The position numbers and the translations under genes were made by a program. From Methanococcus vannielii SB (GTDB lineage: Archaea; AGJL01; Methanococci; Methanococcales; Methanococcaceae): DNA of 64,000 nucleotides. Location of the stretch: contig NC_009634.1 in NCBI RefSeq assembly GCF_000017165.1, forward strand, positions 944,249 through 1,008,248, given 5' to 3'. Positions 56,445-64,000 of this stretch are shown in pieces. How positions within the stretch are numbered: position 1 is the first letter of the stretch; the number at the start of each line of letters is the position of its first letter. The notes under the pieces were generated by a model. That model had not been told where the DNA came from, searched no databases, and saw only the letters and a program-made list of their open reading frames with translations.

Positions 56445-57080
56445 ATGGATTACCAGACGTTGTTTATTGTTTTTATTTCAGGAATAATAGGGTATTTATT
56501 TTTAAGGTATTCAAAATCTATTACGTTATACCATGTTGTACTTATCATAATGAGTATTATAAATTCTTATGTAGTTTTCCAAATAATTTTAAATTCTGGC
56601 CTTTTAATAAATATTATCCCAATTTTAGGATTTTCATTTATAACGATAGTAGTATTTGAAATTTCTAGGGCTTACTTTGATAATTCGCTTCATTTAGGGC
56701 TATCGGGATACAGTGACTTTAAAGAATACGGTCTTGAATACTATTTAGTTATAGTACTGTTTTATTCGGCACTATTGTTTGTATTTTTACTCTATATTGT
56801 TCCTTTAGGAAAATTAAGCATTCTATACCTATCGGCTATAATTTCAATAACTTCATTGCTACTTTTTGGTAGGAGTATTGTTAGATACTGGGCTTTTGAA
56901 CTTTACCTTTTAGTTTATATAGTACTTACAGTGTGGCTTATTCTCTTAGAATTTATAGAAATAAACCACTATCCAGTTATAATTTTACCTTATGTCTTTA
57001 TTTTACTATACTACTTTTCTATGCGGTCACTTATAAAAGAAAAAGCAGATAAAAGAACATTATTTAAAAGACGGCTTTAA
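56445..57080 (+). CDS. multi-span membrane protein of unknown function
   Basis: 211 residues with about seven membrane spans and a basic C-terminus (KEKADKRTLFKRRL), so the C-terminal end is probably cytoplasmic. GAAGGAT precedes the ATG. It is divergent from the RecJ-like gene and convergent with the metallophosphoesterase. No family recognised. Confidence 0.75.
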   Translation: MDYQTLFIVFISGIIGYLFLRYSKSITLYHVVLIIMSIINSYVVFQIILNSGLLINIIPILGFSFITIVVFEISRAYFDNSLHLGLSGYSDFKEYGLEYYLVIVLFYSALLFVFLLYIVPLGKLSILYLSAIISITSLLLFGRSIVRYWAFELYLLVYIVLTVWLILLEFIEINHYPVIILPYVFILLYYFSMRSLIKEKADKRTLFKRRL

Positions 57081-57085
57081 AAAAT

Positions 57086-57766
57086 TTATAAGTCGTATAT
57101 TTCTAGATTTTTAGACTTTGTGTCATATATAAAAAAGCCAATAGATGATGGATTTACTATTAAAGATTTTCCAAGTTTATCTATACACCTACTTTCATGA
57201 ATGTGTCCGCATACGCATAAAACAGGTTTAAATTCTTCAATTATTTTCCTAATGCTTAAACTTCCAACATGACCTTCAAAAGAGCGGTCTGCCATTGTAT
57301 TTTTTGGGGGGGCATGGGTTAGAAGTATAAATTTATTTTTGATGTTTTGTTCAAAGCCTTTTATCGCATTTAAGAATTTTAAATAAATTTCTTCTTCGCT
57401 GTATTCATTTGGACTATTTATTGGAGTTATGTTTGAGCCACCAATTCCAATTAAAAATAAATCGTCAATTTTTAATATTTTTTCGTCAATATTTAAATTA
57501 AACTCGTTCATTTTTTCAATTGTTTCTTTATCATCCCAGTTTCCGGGAATTAAAAAAATTTTCACTGAATTATTTAAATTTTTTAAAAATTCAAGTAATT
57601 TTAAATTTTTTTTAAAAAAATCGTCTTGATTGTTTTCTTGATTGTTTTTAACAAAGCTGTGCTTTGTAAAATCCCCTGAAATTAAAATAGCGTCAGGTTT
57701 ATATCTTAAAAGCTTGTCAAAATTAATTATACGGCCATGTATATCAGTTAATCCAATTATTCTCAT
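57086..57766 (-). CDS. metallophosphoesterase (YfcE/calcineurin-like)
   Basis: 226 residues with the five metal motifs: GLTDIHG, ISGDFTKHS, PGNWDD, LLTHAPP and CGHIHES. Asn in PGNWDD replaces the usual PGNHD histidine with Trp, seen in some small archaeal members. Substrate unknown. GTGAT precedes ATG 57766. Confidence 0.87.
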   Translation of the reverse strand: MRIIGLTDIHGRIINFDKLLRYKPDAILISGDFTKHSFVKNNQENNQDDFFKKNLKLLEFLKNLNNSVKIFLIPGNWDDKETIEKMNEFNLNIDEKILKIDDLFLIGIGGSNITPINSPNEYSEEEIYLKFLNAIKGFEQNIKNKFILLTHAPPKNTMADRSFEGHVGSLSIRKIIEEFKPVLCVCGHIHESRCIDKLGKSLIVNPSSIGFFIYDTKSKNLEIYDL

Positions 57767-57787
57767 TAAAATCACAAAAAAGCTATT

Positions 57788-58012
57788 TTATTTAGTAGCG
57801 TTTGTAAGGGCTTTTGTAGCATCTGCTATTGCATCAGATAATGCTTTTGTAGTTGAATTTGTACTTTCAAGTACTTTTTCACTTGAATCTTTAACACTTC
57901 TTGCATAGTAATATGCTGCAATTGCTGCAACTGCTACTGCTGCTGCAACTAAGATACCGATTTCCATTGAAACCTGACCTTTATTTGAAAAAAGTTTTTC
58001 TAAAAATTTCAT
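57788..58012 (-). CDS. type IV pilin with class III signal peptide (EpdE-like)
   Basis: 74-residue prepilin. The leader MKFLEKLFSNKG is cut by EppA before QVSMEIGIL, which fits the QxSxExxxL motif, and is followed by the hydrophobic helix VAAAVAVAAIAAYYYA. The short exposed tail is rich in Ser, Thr, Asn and Ala with a sequon NST. The size equals EpdE, the major pilin of M. maripaludis. It lies 34 bp after the membrane-protein gene. Confidence 0.9.
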   Translation of the reverse strand: MKFLEKLFSNKGQVSMEIGILVAAAVAVAAIAAYYYARSVKDSSEKVLESTNSTTKALSDAIADATKALTNATK

Positions 58013-58046
58013 TCTTTCACTTCAAAAAATAATTTTGTTATTTTAA

Positions 58047-59828
58047 TTATATCACTTCAACAATATATACATTATTCTTTTGGTATCTTATTTTAAAATA
58101 ATCCTCATTTTTGAAAAAATCGGTACAATATTTCCCTAAAATTTCAGAAACATATACATATCTGATATTATTTTCTTTGCAGGTTTTTGAGTAGTTATCG
58201 TGGTCTTTTTCATCTATAAATTTTGCAATTTCATATAATGTAGTATCCCCTATTGAAAAATTACCACTTGAAAACTTAGTATAATAAAATGCAGGCTGAT
58301 TACTCGTATATATTGGTAAAAATTGGCCTGCATCTTGTCCAAAATTTAAAAATGTTTCATTAAATATTTCATTTTTATTTATCCAATCAAACGCCATTAA
58401 ATCGTCCCCGGAAACTACATATTGTTCTTTTAAATATTCCGGTATTATTTGCGAATTTGCGTATGCTGATGAGAATATTATACAAAGACTAATTAAAATA
58501 AATAATACTTTTGAAAAATTTTTTTTAAGCATATTGAATATAGAATATGCTCCAAAACCGTAAAATATAGGCATTATCGCCTGAATATTATACATCATCC
58601 TGTTTGATGCATACATTGTGTTAAAAAATGGAATATTAAAATGGATAAAATGACTGTTTATTAATATTGCAAGTAGTAATACTGGAAATATAGCCAAATA
58701 ATAAAGTTTGTTTTTTAGTAGACTATATATTCCAATTAAAAATAAATAAGTTAAAAATATGGAAATTAAAAACGTAAGTTCGTTATCAAGAGCTACTGTA
58801 TATACTGGATGCTTTGTAAATAAATAAAATATTCCAAAACCTGCAAAAATGTTATGTATGATTACATTTAATGGTTCAGAAATAATATTTGAGCTTTTGC
58901 TGTATGAAATTATTTCTTTTGAAAGTTTTTTAGAAATCAGTATGAATGAAATTAATGATGAACCAAAAAAATATATTAAATAATTTTTTATCGAAGTATA
59001 ATTTTTAAATATGGTTTCATGTATTAAAATTGAAACAATGAATAAAAATATCATTAAAAATGGTATAGTGTGCGTATAAGCTGTGGCCATAAGTACAAAT
59101 GAAAAAAGGAATAGATAAGTAGTCTCTTTTGAATTAAGATACCGTATTAAAAAAAATACTGAAATTAAAAATAAAGAGTAAGCAAGATAATTTGGATAGA
59201 GTACATAAATAATCCCGTAAAAAACACTTCCAGATATTACAAAAGGTGCTGTAAAGTATCCTAATCCTTTTTTTATGGCCTCACCAATTAAATAAAAACC
59301 TGTTACCATTAAAATAAGCATAAAGTACATTAAAAAATTAAATGCGCTTGGAATGTCGCTTACTTGAGTTAAAAAAAGATACGTAAATGAATGGTATCCT
59401 GATGGGTAATTAATATAATTTAAGTAAGGAATTTCTTTAGTTTCGTAAAATATATTTTTTTCTTCAAAAATAGCTTTTAGTTTATAGCTGTGAAATTGCG
59501 TATCTGTTTTATTTAAAGGATTTTCTGGAAATATCATAAATCCAGTAAAAATTGCAAAAATTGAAATTAAGATTACGAACAGGCCGGAAATTTTATTTAT
59601 TTTTAAATTTTTAACTGAAATTTTTTTAAAATTTAATATATTAAAAAAAATTAAGGGAAGTAAATAATATATTTTAATTAAATTAATGTCAAAAACAGAC
59701 ATTAAATATGATAAAATTACAATATAAGATACAGCTAAAAACGGAGTTGTCAGTAATCTTTCTTCGTTTTTTAGGGGATTTACCAAGTATAAAAGTACCA
59801 GAATTGTTAAAAAATAAAAAATGTCCAA
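58047..59828 (-). CDS. large multi-span membrane protein, glycosyltransferase-like
   Basis: 593 residues with about 12-13 membrane spans and a soluble C-terminal domain (about 480-593), the architecture of GT-C glycosyltransferases. A DTQFHSY segment near residue 108 after the first long loop could be the catalytic acidic motif, and PSGYHSFTYLF follows. It is flanked by two pilin genes, so action on pilins, such as sugar addition, is inferred. No closer family is claimed. Confidence 0.65.
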   Translation of the reverse strand: MDIFYFLTILVLLYLVNPLKNEERLLTTPFLAVSYIVILSYLMSVFDINLIKIYYLLPLIFFNILNFKKISVKNLKINKISGLFVILISIFAIFTGFMIFPENPLNKTDTQFHSYKLKAIFEEKNIFYETKEIPYLNYINYPSGYHSFTYLFLTQVSDIPSAFNFLMYFMLILMVTGFYLIGEAIKKGLGYFTAPFVISGSVFYGIIYVLYPNYLAYSLFLISVFFLIRYLNSKETTYLFLFSFVLMATAYTHTIPFLMIFLFIVSILIHETIFKNYTSIKNYLIYFFGSSLISFILISKKLSKEIISYSKSSNIISEPLNVIIHNIFAGFGIFYLFTKHPVYTVALDNELTFLISIFLTYLFLIGIYSLLKNKLYYLAIFPVLLLAILINSHFIHFNIPFFNTMYASNRMMYNIQAIMPIFYGFGAYSIFNMLKKNFSKVLFILISLCIIFSSAYANSQIIPEYLKEQYVVSGDDLMAFDWINKNEIFNETFLNFGQDAGQFLPIYTSNQPAFYYTKFSSGNFSIGDTTLYEIAKFIDEKDHDNYSKTCKENNIRYVYVSEILGKYCTDFFKNEDYFKIRYQKNNVYIVEVI

Positions 59829-59856
59829 AAAAACACCAAAAGTAAAAAATGAATAT

Positions 59857-60090
59857 TTAAGGTGTAAAGGTAATAATATTAGTTAAATTACCTGTTGCCT
59901 TTCCTGCAATATCCGTTAAAGTACTTGTTGTACTACTAGCTTGTTGACCTGTGTCAACTTGTGATTCCCTAACATTTTTCGCATAAAAGTATGCTGCAAT
60001 TGCTGCAACTGCTACTGCTGCTGCAACTAAGATACCGATTTCCATTGAAACCTGACCTTTATTTGAGGAGAGTTTTTCTAAAAATTTCAT
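59857..60090 (-). CDS. type IV pilin with class III signal peptide, second copy
   Basis: 77-residue prepilin, nearly identical to the other over the first 40 residues (MKFLEKLSSNKG before QVSMEIGIL, then VAAAVAVAAIAAYFYA), but with a different tail (QQASSTTSTLTDIAGKATGN). Sequon NLT is present. GGTGG precedes ATG 60090. The two pilin genes are duplicates that diverged in the exposed part. Confidence 0.9.
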   Translation of the reverse strand: MKFLEKLSSNKGQVSMEIGILVAAAVAVAAIAAYFYAKNVRESQVDTGQQASSTTSTLTDIAGKATGNLTNIITFTP

Positions 60091-60210
60091 TTCAACCACC
60101 TGAACAGTGTTATATAAATTCAAAGAAGTATATTAAATCAAAGATATATATAATTATTCATTTAAAATTTGACAAAATAGGAATTAATAAAATCAATTGT
60201 CTAAAAAAAG

Positions 60211-60375
60211 TGGAAGTACTGGGATTTGAACCCAGGTCCAGGGATTTCTCCTGCATCGGGATTTAGTCCACGCAACAAAATAGTTTTGTGCGCCTTAAAA
60301 AGCATCCCTGCTTTTTAAGAAGTCCATATAGGCACTTGGAGTCCCCGATGATGGGCCAGTCTACACTATACTCCC
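60211..60375 (-). tRNA. tRNA-Trp (CCA) with a 90-base intron
   Basis: Exon 1 is 60375-60336 and exon 2 is 60245-60211; together they form a 75-base tRNA with acceptor GGGAGTA/TACTTCC, T-arm CTGGG/CCCAG and anticodon CCA. The intron (60335-60246) sits after position 37. A bulge-helix-bulge motif is visible: CTCC of the loop pairs with GGAG at the intron end, with 3-base bulges AAG and AAA. Inside the intron is an 11-bp hairpin with a GGGA loop. No encoded CCA; a T-run follows. Confidence 0.9.
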
Positions 60376-60399
60376 GTAACTTACATTATAAGAATAAAA

Positions 60400-60414
60400 A
60401 AGGATATATAAATA
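60400..60414. promoter_or_regulatory. shared TATA element between tRNA-Trp and the 60431 gene
   Basis: GATATATAAA (60403-60412) is close to symmetric. It lies about 25 bp from the ATG of the plus-strand gene at 60431 and about 33 bp from the tRNA-Trp 5' end on the other strand, and no other TATA element is seen for either. One element may serve both directions. Confidence 0.45.
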
Positions 60415-60430
60415 GTTTACGATTTTTTAA

Positions 60431-60652
60431 ATGTTTGGAAAAATGATAGACCTTGCTTTTGAAATAGTTCTTCCGATAGCCTTTGGAATTATAATAGGTT
60501 ATATACTTAAGAATGCATATAGTAACAACTGCTTTGTATTAATTGGATTTTTTATAGGAATAGTTATAGCTGCATTTAGATTCTATAGATTTATGAAGAA
60601 ACACCAAACGCAGTTGAAAAGTAAAAAAGCGAAGAAAAAAGTTTTAATTTAA
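60431..60652 (+). CDS. small two-span membrane protein
   Basis: 73 residues with two hydrophobic spans (IVLPIAFGIIIGYIL and FVLIGFFIGIVIAAF) and a strongly basic tail (KKHQTQLKSKKAKKK), resembling the AtpZ/AtpI type in layout. The ATG lies at the expected transcription start and lacks a ribosome binding site, so translation may be leaderless; ATG 60443 is an alternative. It runs into cbf5 (gap 15 bp). Confidence 0.7.
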   Translation: MFGKMIDLAFEIVLPIAFGIIIGYILKNAYSNNCFVLIGFFIGIVIAAFRFYRFMKKHQTQLKSKKAKKKVLI

Positions 60653-60667
60653 ATTAGGGTGATGATT

Positions 60668-61741
60668 TTGGAATTAATCGTAAAAGAAGAGTCAAAGACA
60701 AATTATGAACATGGTTGTGAGCCATATAAACGAGATATTAAAACGCTTTTAAATACTGGCGTTGTTGTAATTGATAAACCATCTGGCCCAACGTCTCATG
60801 AAGTTTCTGCATGGGTTAGAAACATGTTAAAATTAGAAAAAGCAGGCCACGGCGGAACTCTTGACCCAAAAGTTACAGGGGCACTCCCAATTGCTTTAGG
60901 GGGTGCAACAAAGTGCGTATCAATTTGGCATATTCCCCCAAAAGAATACGTCTGTTTAATGCAGTTACACGACGATGCTAAATTGGAAGATATAAAAAGA
61001 GTTTTTAATGAATTTACTGGAAGAATTCACCAAAGGCCTCCTTTAAAAGCTGCTGTAAAGAGAAATTTAAGAATTAGAAAAATTTATGAAATTGAAATTT
61101 TAGAGCACTTTGAAAGAAAAGTACTTTTTAAAACAAGATGCCAATCTGGAACATACATTAGAACACTTGTAAGTGATGTAGGAGAAGCTTTAGGGACTTC
61201 TGCACACATGCAGGAACTTAGAAGAACCATAAGTGGCCCTTTTAATGAAAATGAAGCAGTTTATTTACAGGATTTACTTGATGCATATATATTTTGGAAA
61301 GAAGATGGAAATGAGGAAGAGTTAAGAAAACTTGTAAAACCGCTTGAATACGGATTACAGTATTTAAAAAAGGTCGTTATAAAAGATAGTGCGGTTGATG
61401 CAGTTTGCCATGGTGCTCAACTTTACGCATCAGGAATATCAAAAATTGAAAAGGGAATTGGAACTGACGAATTAGTTTTAATTGAAACATTAAAAGGCGA
61501 AGCTGTTGCTGTTGGAAAACCCTTAATGAATACAAAAGACATGTTAAAAGCAGAAGAAGATGTTGTTGTAGATATTGAAAGAGTAATAATGGAAACTGGA
61601 ATTTATCCAAGAATGTGGAAAAAAAGAAATAAGCAAGGTAAACCTACCCCTAAAAAAATTGATGCTGTAAAAAAAGATGTGAATAAAGGATTAAATAAAG
61701 ATGAGAAGAAAGATATAAAAAAGAATCAACTAAAGATATAA
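60668..61741 (+). CDS. cbf5: rRNA/tRNA pseudouridine synthase Cbf5 (archaeal TruB)
   Basis: Catalytic subunit of H/ACA ribonucleoprotein and tRNA Psi55 synthase. 357 residues: catalytic Asp in GGTLDPKVTGALP near residue 80, RPPLKAAVKR, SGTYIRTLVSDVGEALG, then a PUA domain (about 240-315) and a Lys/Asn-rich tail. The TTG at 60668 is chosen because GGTGAT is four bases upstream; ATG 60662 overlaps that site. Confidence 0.95.
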   Translation: MELIVKEESKTNYEHGCEPYKRDIKTLLNTGVVVIDKPSGPTSHEVSAWVRNMLKLEKAGHGGTLDPKVTGALPIALGGATKCVSIWHIPPKEYVCLMQLHDDAKLEDIKRVFNEFTGRIHQRPPLKAAVKRNLRIRKIYEIEILEHFERKVLFKTRCQSGTYIRTLVSDVGEALGTSAHMQELRRTISGPFNENEAVYLQDLLDAYIFWKEDGNEEELRKLVKPLEYGLQYLKKVVIKDSAVDAVCHGAQLYASGISKIEKGIGTDELVLIETLKGEAVAVGKPLMNTKDMLKAEEDVVVDIERVIMETGIYPRMWKKRNKQGKPTPKKIDAVKKDVNKGLNKDEKKDIKKNQLKI

Positions 61742-61778
61742 AAAAGATATTAATAAGAATAAAAAATAGGTGTTTATC

Positions 61779-61985
61779 GTGGAAATTGTAATCGATGAAA
61801 ACTACTGTAAAGGCTGCGATATATGTATCGATGTCTGCCCAAAGTCAGTCTATAAAAAATCCGAACAGTTAAATAAAAAAGGAATTTACCCTCCAAGGCC
61901 AGTAAATAATAATGAATGCGTATACTGTAACCTCTGCGTTTTACAGTGTCCCGATCAAGCAATATTTATTGAAGCTAAAGAATAA
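61779..61985 (+). CDS. 2[4Fe-4S] ferredoxin, KorD/PorD-like
   Basis: 68 residues with CKGCDICIDVCP and CVYCNLCVLQCP. The internal KKGIYPPRPVN segment is typical of delta subunits of 2-oxoacid:ferredoxin oxidoreductases, especially 2-oxoglutarate (KorD). The other subunits are not here; kor genes are known to be scattered in Methanococcus. GTG 61779 is preceded by AGGTG. Confidence 0.8.
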   Translation: MEIVIDENYCKGCDICIDVCPKSVYKKSEQLNKKGIYPPRPVNNNECVYCNLCVLQCPDQAIFIEAKE

Positions 61986-62010
61986 TCAAGACACTTTTTT
62001 CGTGAAAAAA

Positions 62011-62691
62011 ATGCATGGAATTGCAACAAAACTTTCAAAAATAAATTATGACTATGAAAAATTGCTTGAAATAAATAATTCAGTTTCTAAATCTTTTGAA
62101 TACCATGTAATTGATGCAGAAACTAGTTTAATAGATGAAGAAAACCTTGAAAGTTTAAAAAAAGCTGTTTTAACAATTCAAAGTAAAAGAAAAGATGCTT
62201 TTGAAATTTTAGAAAAATATTCCTCTTATAACTTTGATTTGTGTATTGTTTTAGGAAATAATGCTTATTTATCTAAAAAAGAAGCGTTATTTAAAAAAGA
62301 AAGGATTTTAGAAGTAATTGATAAAGCTCTTAACTATAAGAATAATATATGGGTTGGAACTGAAGGCGTTGAAAAAATTGTAAAAGATACGGTTGAAGAA
62401 AATAATTTAATCTCTTATTACGTAAATGGATGCGAAAATCCAGATATTTTATCTAAAAAAGCTGTTTATTTACCATATTCTATAAAAATAACTGAAAATA
62501 TACTTTTTTCAATGGAAGACTACCTTAAAAGGCGAAAAAACTATATTGGAAATTGGAAAGACTTTTTAATTTCGCTAAAAGATGTAAATGTAAATTTAAA
62601 AGAACTTTATAGATTTAAAGACCACATATTAATAGGTTATCCAATAATACAAGATTTTGAAAACATTTTAAGTTTTAAGAATAAAATTTAA
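62011..62691 (+). CDS. conserved hypothetical protein after the ferredoxin gene
   Basis: 226 residues, soluble, Lys/Asn/Glu rich, start MHGIATKLSKINYDYEK. There is a possible alpha/beta core (FDLCIVLGNNAYLSKKEAL, NIWVGTEGVEKIVKD) but no motif I can name. ATG 62011 follows GTGA with a 5-base gap; the frame is open further upstream into the ferredoxin gene, but those codons belong to another frame's gene. It starts 25 bp after the ferredoxin stop. Confidence 0.7.
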   Translation: MHGIATKLSKINYDYEKLLEINNSVSKSFEYHVIDAETSLIDEENLESLKKAVLTIQSKRKDAFEILEKYSSYNFDLCIVLGNNAYLSKKEALFKKERILEVIDKALNYKNNIWVGTEGVEKIVKDTVEENNLISYYVNGCENPDILSKKAVYLPYSIKITENILFSMEDYLKRRKNYIGNWKDFLISLKDVNVNLKELYRFKDHILIGYPIIQDFENILSFKNKI

Positions 62692-62708
62692 AATTTAGAT
62701 TTACTTAA

Positions 62709-63275
62709 TTATTCTTTTTTTAATGAATTCATAAATCTGTGCTTTATTTCAGTTGGAACAAGTGTTATATTTGGAACGTTTTCATTGTGTGCCCTTGCTT
62801 TTACTAAAATTACATTTGTGCCACGTTCGTTTAAAACTTTTTTTAAAGCGTTCCTTAGCTCAATTTCATTTATAACTAATATCGAATCAATTGCGCATGC
62901 TTTTGAAACTTGGTATAAATCAGTGCATGAACTGTGTGTTTTTTGGTTTCCAGTTGAACCGTATGCACAATTATCTACAATAAATAGTAAAAAGTTTTTT
63001 TCTGTCGTTTTTCCAATTGTTGCAAGAGAACCCATGTTCATCAAAACTGAACCATCACCATCAATTGCAATTACCTTTTTTTCTATTGAAAGTGAAATTC
63101 CATGTCCGATAGATGATGACAAACCCATCGATCCTAACATGTAGAAGTTTTTTTCCCTATCCTTTATTTTAAAGAGTTCTTTACTTGGAATTCCGATGTT
63201 ACAAACGACTATTTCATCGGTTACATATTCCATTAAAATTTTAATTGCGTCATATCTTGTAAGTTCAAATTCCAT
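62709..63275 (-). CDS. comE: sulfopyruvate decarboxylase beta subunit
   Basis: With ComD converts sulfopyruvate to sulfoacetaldehyde in coenzyme M synthesis. The 188 residues equal M. jannaschii MJ0256 in length and contain the thiamine diphosphate motif from GDGSVLMN to DNCAYGSTGNQ. ComD is not adjacent in the window. The start lies one base after the stop of the HisA-like gene, with GGGG upstream, so the pair is translationally coupled. Confidence 0.92.
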   Translation of the reverse strand: MEFELTRYDAIKILMEYVTDEIVVCNIGIPSKELFKIKDREKNFYMLGSMGLSSSIGHGISLSIEKKVIAIDGDGSVLMNMGSLATIGKTTEKNFLLFIVDNCAYGSTGNQKTHSSCTDLYQVSKACAIDSILVINEIELRNALKKVLNERGTNVILVKARAHNENVPNITLVPTEIKHRFMNSLKKE

Positions 63276-63276
63276 A

Positions 63277-63945
63277 CTATTCCCCATATTTTTGAATGAT
63301 TTTTTTTAAATCAAGCGTTCCATTGTGAATTGTGGTTCCAATTAAAACTCCAAAAACTCCAATATCATTTAATATTTTTAAATCGTGTTCAGATTTTATT
63401 CCTCCGCCAACATAAATTGGATTTTTAGTTTTTTTAACTATATTTTTAATTAGTTCAATATTTACCCCATTTTGAGTTCCAACTGCTGAAATATCTAAAA
63501 TAATAAGTGGTGTTTCAATATTTATCCTACTTAATAGTTCATCTAAATCGTGATTTAAAAGTATGCCATCTTTAAAATCAAGGCTTAAAATTATATCTTT
63601 TTCATTTAATAATTCATAATCTTTTAGCGTTTCTGTACCCAAAATTATTTTTTCAAAATTTCCCTTAACATTTTTAAAATCATTATAATCTTTAATTCCA
63701 ACATCTACAATTTTAAAGATATTTAACTCATTAATAGTTTCAAAATTATTTCCAAAGTTCATTATTGAATCTAAATCCGCAATATAAACTTTTTTTGCCC
63801 CGTTTTCTTTGTAAATTGAAACTACATCTTTTGGAATTGAAGAACCTAATATAATTGAATTTATTGGAAAATAATTATTTCTATCTCCGCTCTTTCCAGA
63901 AACCGCTAAACCATTTTTTAAATCAATAACCGGAATAATTTCCAT
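63277..63945 (-). CDS. HisA/HisF-like TIM-barrel protein
   Basis: 222 residues with a HisA-type start (MEIIPVIDLKNGLAV), phosphate-binding segments YVGGGIKSEHDL and VLIGTTIHNG, and DISAVGTQNG. It lacks the duplicated catalytic Asp pattern in full and is shorter than HisA (about 240), so it is a methanogen HisA-like paralogue, not the histidine enzyme. A role linked to coenzyme synthesis is inferred from coupling with comE. GTGAT precedes ATG 63945. Confidence 0.78.
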   Translation of the reverse strand: MEIIPVIDLKNGLAVSGKSGDRNNYFPINSIILGSSIPKDVVSIYKENGAKKVYIADLDSIMNFGNNFETINELNIFKIVDVGIKDYNDFKNVKGNFEKIILGTETLKDYELLNEKDIILSLDFKDGILLNHDLDELLSRINIETPLIILDISAVGTQNGVNIELIKNIVKKTKNPIYVGGGIKSEHDLKILNDIGVFGVLIGTTIHNGTLDLKKIIQKYGE

Positions 63946-64000
63946 TTTAATCACTCGAAATAGCTGTTTAATGTAAAATCATGTAAGAAGTAATAATTTA

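Overview
The window is a chromosomal segment of a mesophilic methanogenic archaeon, almost certainly Methanococcus (maripaludis/vannielii type). The evidence is a very AT-rich sequence, GGTGA-type ribosome binding sites, methanogen-only genes (Ehb hydrogenase, MCR activation component A2, sulfopyruvate decarboxylase, methanogenesis marker 8), a complete fla (archaellum) operon with three archaellins, and a tRNA cluster Asn-Met-Glu-Leu-His. I see no insertion sequence, prophage, CRISPR array or rRNA gene; the region reads as core genome with a few lineage-specific loci.

Layout. 0-3.9 kb: 5' part of aspS, a GC-rich structured-RNA candidate, mtnA and moeA. 4-10.7 kb: a nine-gene ehb operon (E, F, G, H, I/J, K, L, M, O) for the membrane energy-converting hydrogenase that supplies low-potential ferredoxin for CO2 assimilation; the large catalytic subunit (EhbN) is not here. 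10.8-14.9 kb: a 43-residue charged protein, the MCR activation ATPase AtwA, a decayed DsrE-family gene, a small thioredoxin, and a DUF169 gene with two matching 19-bp operators. 15-25.4 kb: radical SAM protein with ThiD-ThiN, SAM synthetase, a P-type-ATPase-like HAD phosphatase, a small GTPase with the cell-division protein SepF and marker 8, isopentenyl phosphate kinase, MBF1, the proteasomal ATPase PAN and a flavoprotein. 25.4-30.6 kb: tungstate-binding lipoprotein WtpA, a 1027-residue helical-repeat protein and PdxT. 30.8-31.5 kb: five tRNA genes on the minus strand and a divergent tRNA-Phe. 31.7-40 kb: BpsA, ribosomal protein S8e, PyrB, CbiF, aconitase X, a CofE-like protein and a second helical-repeat protein. 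40-49.2 kb: flaB1B2B3CDEFGHIJ. 49.3-64 kb: a UbiA prenyltransferase, an endonuclease IV-like protein, GlmS, a PAPS-reductase-like protein, RecJ-like DHH protein, two type IV pilins around a multi-membrane-span protein, intron-containing tRNA-Trp, Cbf5, a ferredoxin, ComE and a HisA-like protein.

Genes that work together: WtpA and MoeA (tungsten/molybdenum cofactor for formylmethanofuran dehydrogenase); Ehb with ferredoxin-dependent oxidoreductases; aconitase X and isopentenyl phosphate kinase (archaeal mevalonate variant) with the UbiA enzyme (ether lipids); ComE (coenzyme M) and AtwA (methyl-CoM reductase activation); the fla operon and the pilin cluster (surface filaments).

The most interesting signals are regulatory. 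The flaB1 leader has a perfect 16-bp palindrome whose 3' arm can also pair with the flaB1 ribosome binding site, so it looks like an RNA switch, and upstream lie hexamers spaced exactly 12 bp apart as expected for the activator EarA. flaD has a strong internal start giving a FlaE-like C-terminal protein. Others are a dual-operator promoter for the DUF169 gene, a three-hairpin RNA candidate upstream of aspS, a pilin-membrane protein-pilin cluster, and a tRNA-Trp intron lacking the usual C/D guide boxes. Where a longer reading frame exists, starts were placed by ribosome binding site spacing.
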